DNA of 64,000 nucleotides from Loripinus fragilis (Eukaryota > Mollusca > Bivalvia > Lucinida > Lucinidae): the NCBI GenBank assembly GCA_964019695.1, contig OZ026530.1:32966690-33030689 (forward strand), in the 5' to 3' direction. Positions 57,066 through 64,000 of this stretch are shown piece by piece (within the stretch, counting starts at the first letter, position 1; the number at the start of each line of letters is the position of its first letter). The position numbers were made by a program, and so were the translations under genes. Below the pieces are notes generated by a model. The model was not told where the DNA came from. It saw only the letters and a program-made list of their open reading frames with translations, and searched no databases.

Positions 57066-57699
57066 CAGGCTTTCGTTCTGTCAAATGTTCATTGTATTGT
57101 GTTAGTTTGTCATTATGTTATGTCAAATCATCGTGTTGTTGACATCTAAAAACCAGCACCGCGCGGTTATCGGTAAAAGCCCTTACCGAACCATCCGATT
57201 GCTGCCGAAGTTCGTCTCCGGAGAATAACGATTTTCGATACCGGCTTTTATCACCGCAGAAGTGTCCCTCAGCTCAGGGCCATCACCGTGAAGTTGAAAG
57301 TGGTTTGGGGGAGTGTAGTAACGAGAAAGGGAGAAGGCATGAGGGGTCCAAGTCCTCCCCTTCCCCCACCCCCCAGAAAATAAATGTAGTATTCACCAGC
57401 GCTTCTGTGTGTGATTTTATTGTACTTTTTACTCGTTTGGGTCCAGACTTCAGTCTTTTCTGGTCACGAAGTTTTACCAGTTATAAACGAAAAAGAATAA
57501 ACGTTAGACTCAATTGCAAGAAGATCTTTATCAGCTTAGTCAACCCCTCTGCGAGACTCATAAGGCAGGGCCACCATCGTAAAATGTCTACGTTATAGCA
57601 AAATTTAAGTCTGGTACAGATATAATCCCCTATCCTTCTCAGCAAAGTTGAAAAAAGACTGCTGAAAATATTAAAAACGCGGAACACCTTTCTTCTGTA

Positions 57700-57860
57700 A
57701 CACACACAAACACACACACACGCACGCAGGCAGGCACGCACGCACGCGCGCCGGCAGGCACACACGCAAACACACACACACACAGACACACATCAGACAG
57801 GCATTTGGACGGATGGGATGAATAGACAGACAGACGGACAGACATAGATAGACACAAATA
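57700..57860. repeat. Microsatellites: (AC)n / (ACGC)n then (GACA)n
   Basis: CACACACAAACACACACACA and ACGCACGCAGGCAGG tracts are followed by GACAGACAGACGGACAGACA. This lies at the inner edge of the left inverted-repeat arm. Confidence 0.9.
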
Positions 57861-57959
57861 TAGCCACCAACTTGACCGAAGACCTAACTGTTTGTCCGTA
57901 TGTCTGCCTCATAGTTGTAGTCCCTTTTAGGCCCAACGATTCAAGGCCAAACAAATTTG

Positions 57960-58640
57960 GATTAACATGTATTGTAATCATTCAGCGTGGATAACATAAG
58001 GCTGTTCAGGTCGCCAATGTGACCCTGTAGTCAAAGGTCAAGGTCACATATACTTAACATCTGTCAAAAACTGTCTTACGGCTCGAAATGCGAACTCCGT
58101 GTTCATTATTTGACCGAGGGTGTTCATATCTGCCTATGGGATGGAGATGACGAGAGGCTATTCAGATTATTGATATGACATTAGAATCAAAGGTCAAGGG
58201 ACTTAAAACACGTAAAATCTGTCGAAATTTTACATTCCGTAACGCGAGTTCCTCTTTCATTTTCGATGAAGGGAGTTCATGTTCAGTAAAATGATTGCTT
58301 ATGGTGTGTGTAATAAAACAAAGCTAATATGACACTGGAGTCAAGGTCACACATACTTCAAACTTATCTACATTTCATAATGCAAATTCGTCTTACATGA
58401 ATGAGGAGTTCATATTGGCACACTATTTGCAAAGGTCTCGAAATATGGATTGACCTTTGGGTTAAAAATCAATATCAAATATTTTTAAATATGTCTTATT
58501 GCTCCAAACTCGTATTCCTCTTTCATTTTTTTTGATAGAGGGTGTTCATATTTAACACAATAATTGCTTGTTGTGTGTTGATTACAACAAAGGTTTCAAT
58601 TAATCAATTTGTCACCTAAAATAACATTTCCTGTTGCAAT
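57960..58640. repeat. Degenerate ~165-bp tandem repeat with AGGTCAAGGTCA
   Basis: About four loose units contain GGTCAAGGTCACAxATACTT, AAAxTGTCTTAxxGCTCGAA and a GAGGGxGTTCATAT block. It adjoins the GACAGACA/GACGGACA microsatellite, so it resembles, in inverted order, the element at 18.6-20.2 kb. Confidence 0.7.
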
Positions 58641-58659
58641 TAATATATCTAAGTAAATA

Positions 58660-58960
58660 AGGGTGCAAAGATCAGGAATCAATGCAATCAAGTACCACAC
58701 CTGACCCAGGATACCAATGGGAAAGTGACAAACTCACAGTAAGACACCACAAACGAGAGCCAATAGGTCAGCCCGTTCCCAGCAGGTGATCACAAGGCAC
58801 ATATTAACAGACGCGCACAAAGGCATAGCAAACGCAAGACAGAAAAAAAAAGCTCCACAAAAGAAGCACCGCCTTGGAACGGTCAGTAAAATATTTTACT
58901 GGAGGGCTTAACCAGATTTTACGTCGCGCCAACCTCACCCTTAATTCAGATATGGATCAA
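58660..58960 (-). repeat. Dispersed repeat family R1, copy 6
   Basis: The reverse complement carries AAGCCCTCCAGTAAAATATT, CCGTTCCAAGGCGGTGCTTC, CTGACCTATTGGCTCTCG and ATTGCATTGATTCCTGATC. Confidence 0.88.
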
Positions 58961-58969
58961 GACACATAG

Positions 58970-60480
58970 ATATTTGGTTTGCATGAAAGACCCCTAACTT
59001 ATCAATGCATCATCTAAGTTTAATAACGTTTTCACATCACAACCGTATCTAGGTTACAAAACAACATTCCTGCTTTTGTATGTATATGGGCGTGATGCAG
59101 TAATTTTAGCAAAATATATTATTATTAAGATATATTAAGGCTACATGTACAACTACATTTTTGTATAAAATAGCCTGATTTATGTATGCAATAATGATCG
59201 GAGCTATACAAACAGAGATATATAAATAAGCAAGACACAGTCGCCAATATGGTGGGCCCTGAACACATCATTTTTATTTTGATGGGAGGAAACTAGCAAA
59301 CAGGAATATAGAGCCAGCCATCCTTGCATTCTAGTCCATATATTTAAAACCAAAATGAGTTTCCAATTTTCCATTATAATAATGCGTTGCTTAGTTTTGA
59401 ACGAGAATTTATTTCGATCATCATCTGTGCATGCTATTTTAGTAACTGTCATGAGATCAAGGCCTATCGTAATCAGTTTTATATATTTTAATAAACCGAC
59501 AATTTTGAAAATCGGTTTGCGTTTATCAGATGTTTGATGCCTTCAATAACCTATACAGCCCTGTTTCCCCTTGACCCAGGGTTCCCTTTACTTATGTTGT
59601 GTACGTATGTAGCGTCATTTCATTGTCCAAAGGGTATCTTGAGTCAAGGGAGTGGAGGAGGAAGCATGTAAATATAAACTGAAAGACACGAATTTCAACT
59701 TTCCAATGACAAGCGTTTTTAACATTTTTGTACGCATTTCTGCACAGAAAGAAGAATCAAACTTTTTGAATTATAGATCACGTCTATCCTTAATATTTCA
59801 GCATTTTTACTCTTTGGAAAATAGCAATACATTCACTCATAGGCGGAAATTGTGCCCAGTTTAAAGACGAAAAATGAGGGATGGGAGCACAATGTGCAAG
59901 TTTTCACTACCGTTTGTGAATGATGAGTAAGCTTTGAAATGTATTTTGATGCGTAGTAACCACACCAATTTTAAAAAGACTTTAGGCCCTATCAGTAGAA
60001 CTCCCGTACAGTTGGAAAAAAAACGGTACTCTGGTCAACTGTTCAATAGGCTAAAACATTGATACGTCACACTACAAAAACGACCTACAACATGGTCGTT
60101 TCACTCTAGGGTCTTTTCAGCACAAGTTCTTTTAAAGCTCCTGGATTTGGGATATATGTTCAAAGGGAAGGATGGGGTGCAGAGGGGTGAACGGCTACTC
60201 CCAACTTTCTCTGCTACATTGGCTGATCCCCCAGTAACTAGTGTCCCCGCCTTGATCAGAATCTAGAGCTGTGAAATCCTGCGGTAATCAGACCAAACTC
60301 CCCAACAGTTGCAACCTTCATTTCAGTCGAAATTGACATGTTTTCTGAAGGTCTCGGGGAGTTTGTAATCAGGCCGACTGTGGAAGCAGAGGTGTTCCGC
60401 ATTAACCGTCCTGACCGAAGCATACAGAGACTACCGATCTAAGTACAACGACAGGGACCGACATGTCGTCGGAAAAAGAT
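58970..60480. other. Interior of the inverted-repeat structure, nothing recognised
   Basis: No coding frame with a recognisable domain and no repeat shared elsewhere in the window. Confidence 0.4.
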
Positions 60481-61100
60481 GAGGCCCTTGAAGGGTTTTT
60501 AGGGATATAGGAATATTGACCAAATGATTAAAGGGATATAGGATACTTTTGTGAAATTTGTATTTTAGGGGTACAAAGACCGAGGAAGTTTTTCAATATT
60601 TGGGAGGGGGAGGGGTGGCAAGTCCAGCGAGGTCAACTTCAATGCTTGGGGGGGGGGGGGGGCGTGTGTATTGCAAAACATACATACACGCATACATGCA
60701 TGCAAACATATGTCCACATATATACACATGTGGATGCATCAGTAAAATCAAGGCAATCATGAATGGGCGTCCGTTTATAAGAAACCTAATAATATCATTT
60801 GAGCACGAGCGAGCGAAGTGAGCTAGGACAATTTTTGGCATTTTTGGCAAATTTTAATTAACAATAATGTGTTGAGTCAATTAAGACAGATTATTGGAGG
60901 GGCCAAAGGCTACTCTCCCCCCCTCCCTCCCCTCAAAAAAAATATTGGGGGGGGGGGGCAGCCTGTTCCTATGCATATGGGTTATGGTGTCACCATGATA
61001 CAAAGCTTTCTGAATTTGGGTGAATTTTGGTGATATTTAATTTCTTTTCAGGGATACGGGATATGTGATACCAGGGACCCCCCCTTCCATGTAGGGCCTA
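60480..61100. repeat. GGGATATxGG-type degenerate tract with poly-G runs
   Basis: TTAGGGATATAGGAATATTG, a run of 12 G at 60650, TATACATACACGCATACATG, another G run at 60946 and GGGATACGGGATATGTGATA. Related to 2370-2590 and 36955-37140. Confidence 0.6.
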
Positions 61101-61389
61101 AAAGATGGAAGAGGCAATATAGCATTGAAACAAAAATTATACAATAGGGCAAAAATGACTAAAATACGACGGACCGGTGTGCGTTGTGTAGGAGTGGTAG
61201 GGGGATGAGGGCAGAGGGATTCTTTGAGGTGTACTTAATATATTCTGAATTTACTACACATTCCTGCTTCAATGGTTGGACCATATCATTTGTAGATCAT
61301 TGATTGATTATCTGCGAGCAGAGTATCTCTGAACTATTATATAGCGGGGGAGGGATGATAGCACTCAATATTTAAGTGTGGGTACTGAC

Positions 61390-62105
61390 GTGTCAATCAA
61401 AGGTCAGTATCAAGGGTCCCAGTCATTGCCACTAGAGATCAGTAAAAGTATCGAGAGTCCATTTTCTGCATCTAGAGGTCAGTCCTAATATCCAGAGTCC
61501 TACACATTCCAACTAGAGTTCAGTAAAAGTATCCAAAGTCCCCGTCATTGCCACTTAATATCAGTCAAAGTATCCAGAGGCCCTGTCCTTGCCACTAGAG
61601 ATCAATTAAAGTATCTAGAGTCAACGCAATCCCCACTGGAGGCCAGTACTCGTATCTAAAGTCCCAGCCATTGTCACTAGACAAAAGTCCTTCTCATCGC
61701 CACAAGAAAACAGTACTAGTATCCAGAGTTCCTGTAGTTGCCACTATAGGTCAACACAATTATCCAGAGCCCCAGTCATTGCCAATTGTTGGCTATAAAA
61801 GTATCCAGAGTTCCTGTTCTTGCCATTTGATACCAGTACTAATATCTAGAGTCCCTATCATTGCCACTAGTGGTCAGTAATACATGTAGTATCTAGAGTT
61901 CCTATCATTGCAATTAAAGGTCAGTACAAGTAGCCAGAAACCCTGTTATTGCCACTAGAGGTTAGTAAAAGTATCCAGAGTCCCTTTCATTGCCACTATA
62001 GATCAGTAGAATGATCCAGAATCACTGTCATTGACACTAGAAATCAATACAAGTGTTCAGAGTCCCATTCATTGTCACTATAGAGATCAATAATAATATT
62101 GGAAT
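61390..62105. repeat. ~50-bp tandem repeat, about 14 diverged units
   Basis: The consensus is roughly GTCAGTAxxAGTATCCAGAG, then TCCCxGTCATTGCCACTAGAG. Units are strongly diverged but in phase over 700 bp. Confidence 0.88.
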
Positions 62106-62429
62106 ACATTTAGATGCGAGGACCTTTTAGACAAGCCTCATTTAAATTCGAAATTAAAACCCCAGCACACCCACGGCACTGCAGGGACATGTTGTGGTTT
62201 AATCCCATTACTTAAGCCCCCCGCTATGTCACCGGTATCCATGGACCTAAGGGGCGGGGCTGCATTATCTAATAAACATCGAACATTTTTTAATTCAAAG
62301 CGGCTGAAAGCCCGTGCGCACGAGGCACGAACCCACGGAGTTGTCTCAAATTGGAATTCATTTTTGCGTTCGATATTTAAAATAAAATGGCATGTACGTT
62401 AGATAGGGAGCGGGGCTAACCAAATCCAT

Positions 62430-62475
62430 CAAAACACACACACACGCGCGCGCGCGCACGCACGCACACAAATGG
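62430..62475. repeat. (AC)n(GC)n microsatellite
   Basis: AAACACACACACACGCGCGC continues into GCGCACGCACGCACACA. It could form Z-DNA. Confidence 0.92.
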
Positions 62476-64000
62476 CTTGTGTCCTGGCTATATGATTATT
62501 TTTGCTGTGGAAGCCGTTTAAGTTGAAAAAGTATTAGGTTGGCATATATTTACATTTAGCTTAGGACCATTTTAGAGTACATGCTTAGCTCACCATAATA
62601 GATGTCAGTTGTAAAGAATGAATAAATAAATGGCACGACAATTGAGTACAATGTTTGTAGCCTGGATAGTAGAAAATGCGGTTTTAATATTTTCAGCAGT
62701 ATGTTTCAACTTTGCTGGTTATATCTGTACCAGACTTATTTCTTACTTTAACGTAGACATTTATTCATGATGGCACAGCCTTATGAGTCTCGCAGAGATA
62801 ACTTATTGAGAAGTTATCATGTTCAATTCCCGCTTAAGCCGAAGGATCGAATACATCTTGAAGCTGTGGGTGAAATAATGCGTCCAACAGGGTGTAGCTT
62901 ATCAGAGATACAAGATGATTTCGAGTATTAAACTTTTTTGATGAAATCTGTCTATAAAACCTAATCTTTGATATAAAATTATACTTTTCTTTTACTATAT
63001 GATTAAATATATTTAAAGTAGACTTCATTGTACAAAAGTCATGAAAAATTATTAATCATTTTGGGGACCAGAGACCTTCAAAAAAAACAAATTCCTCTGT
63101 TGGGGAGCTTGGCATTAAAAGCCGATACCGAAAATCGTTATTCTCCGTCGGTCCGGATGTTGCTGAGGGCGGTACTGGTTTTTAGATCTCAACACGATGG
63201 GACCTCAACACGATGAATGGACATAACGTAATGACGAACTGACACAATAAGTAAATATTGGACAAAACGACATGATAATGAACAAGATATCTTACGAAAG
63301 AACGTCATGCAATACTTGTAAACAGAGCACTATGCCGTGTGAAAACACTCTAGTGATAAATTAACCAAACAAGATAACATATGAAGCCAATAGAATTATA
63401 AAGTAACGAGACCACACGACAAACCAAGGCAACAAAATAATGAATTGAAATTACAACAAAATGGATAAACCCAACGAAATTGTGATTTGGCATAGCAGAA
63501 TGTCGAGTCAACATGTCAACAGATTAAATGGAGCCAACAGAACACCAAGTTAAGAATATGAAATGAAAAATGAACATTACATAATACTTGTCAACAGCAC
63601 ATAATGTCGTATCTTAACATAAGACAGTTATGGCGTTCCATATATTTAGCCCTGGTCCAGCTGTTTCCTGTGTTGCTGACAAGCAGTTTTCACATCGCGA
63701 AATTTACCCATTATGTAGAATTTTGCTGCAGTTCGTTTAGGAGTTTGCCATTTCTGGCTTCGCCAGATACATGCTGATCAGTTCCCACTGCCTGATAGAC
63801 AAAAAGTGGAGATACACTGACTCAAATAAGCGTATATATCCATGTGCCGTTTGATCAAAGAGCATTAATTTCATGGAACAAGCAGTGTAATTTCTGACCA
63901 GGCTGCAATGTACATATACATCCTGGTCAGCGTTTTCTGTTTTCACCACTTTTCCGTGAAACTGCTAAAATTAAAATTTTACATCATTTTGTTTCGATAT

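Larger units (their letters stand above)
54895..64000. repeat. Large inverted-repeat structure (right end cut by window)
   Basis: Three blocks on the left recur in reverse complement and mirror order on the right: about 55954-55992 with 63607-63643, 57110-57255 with 63113-63240, and 57535-57680 with 62685-62805. The left outer block 55120-55330 also mirrors 63735-63975. The arms are about 2.6 kb and at least 1.3 kb, with about 5 kb between. This could be a large fold-back or TIR element; no transposase was recognised. Confidence 0.8.

Noticed and set aside
57481..57857. Cys/Val-rich open frame
   Set aside because: It is translation of the (AC)n/(GCAC)n microsatellite.
51443..64000. N-terminal myosin-head exons of a mollusc-type chitin synthase
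   Set aside because: I looked for P-loop and switch motifs on the minus strand among the frames and saw none; they may lie outside the window or be absent.

Overview
The window is animal nuclear DNA, AT-rich and crowded with repeats. It is almost entirely the introns of one large gene on the minus strand, a chitin synthase. The gene family, a Mag/Steamer-like LTR retrotransposon, tRNA-headed SINEs, very many hairpin-type MITEs and ACGG-microsatellite elements resembling bivalve 'pearl' repeats together suggest a bivalve mollusc. I cannot name the species.

Sixteen exons of the chitin synthase were placed by joining open reading frames with AG/GT splice sites. They run from 51442 down to 8198 and total about 3.54 kb, or about 1,181 codons. 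In order they encode an N-terminal multi-membrane region (51442-49001), the family-2 glycosyltransferase core (46738-36350; DAD, EDRW and QRRRW motifs are all present), a C-terminal membrane cluster (36605-24965), the SWGTRE hinge (24965/20459), an acidic linker and a SAM domain split over two exons (9188-8198). The start codon and first exon(s) lie upstream of 51442 and were not found. The last exon ends on a good splice donor, so the C-terminus is also missing. All junction phases agree except exon 14 to exon 15, where either an earlier donor is used or an exon was missed.

Region by region: 1-8 kb holds a SINE, a ~78-bp tandem array, and MITE and TIR elements. 8-16 kb holds the SAM exons and several MITEs. 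16-20.2 kb holds more MITEs and a TIR element with ten ~140-150-bp units rich in AGGTCA half-sites. 20-26 kb holds a 90-bp tandem repeat and a SINE that landed exactly on a splice donor. 26.2-31.0 kb is a complete but decayed Ty3/gypsy retrotransposon with 173-bp LTRs and a 5-bp target duplication. 34.5-35.7 kb holds two copies of a MITE carrying RFX X-box-like sites. 37.4-39.4 kb is a tandem array made from the 3' part of a catalytic chitin synthase exon together with its splice donor. 40-51 kb holds the catalytic and N-terminal exons. 51.7-53 kb holds a SINE split by a DNA transposon. From about 54.9 kb to the window end lies a large inverted-repeat structure with a 21-bp/84-bp higher-order satellite.

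The strongest unusual signals are the amplification of the catalytic exon inside its own intron, the SINE whose target-site duplication copied a splice donor, the repeated crowding of mobile elements within about 50 bp of splice sites, and repeats that carry dense nuclear-receptor or RFX motifs. I ran no searches; family assignments rest on recognised motifs.
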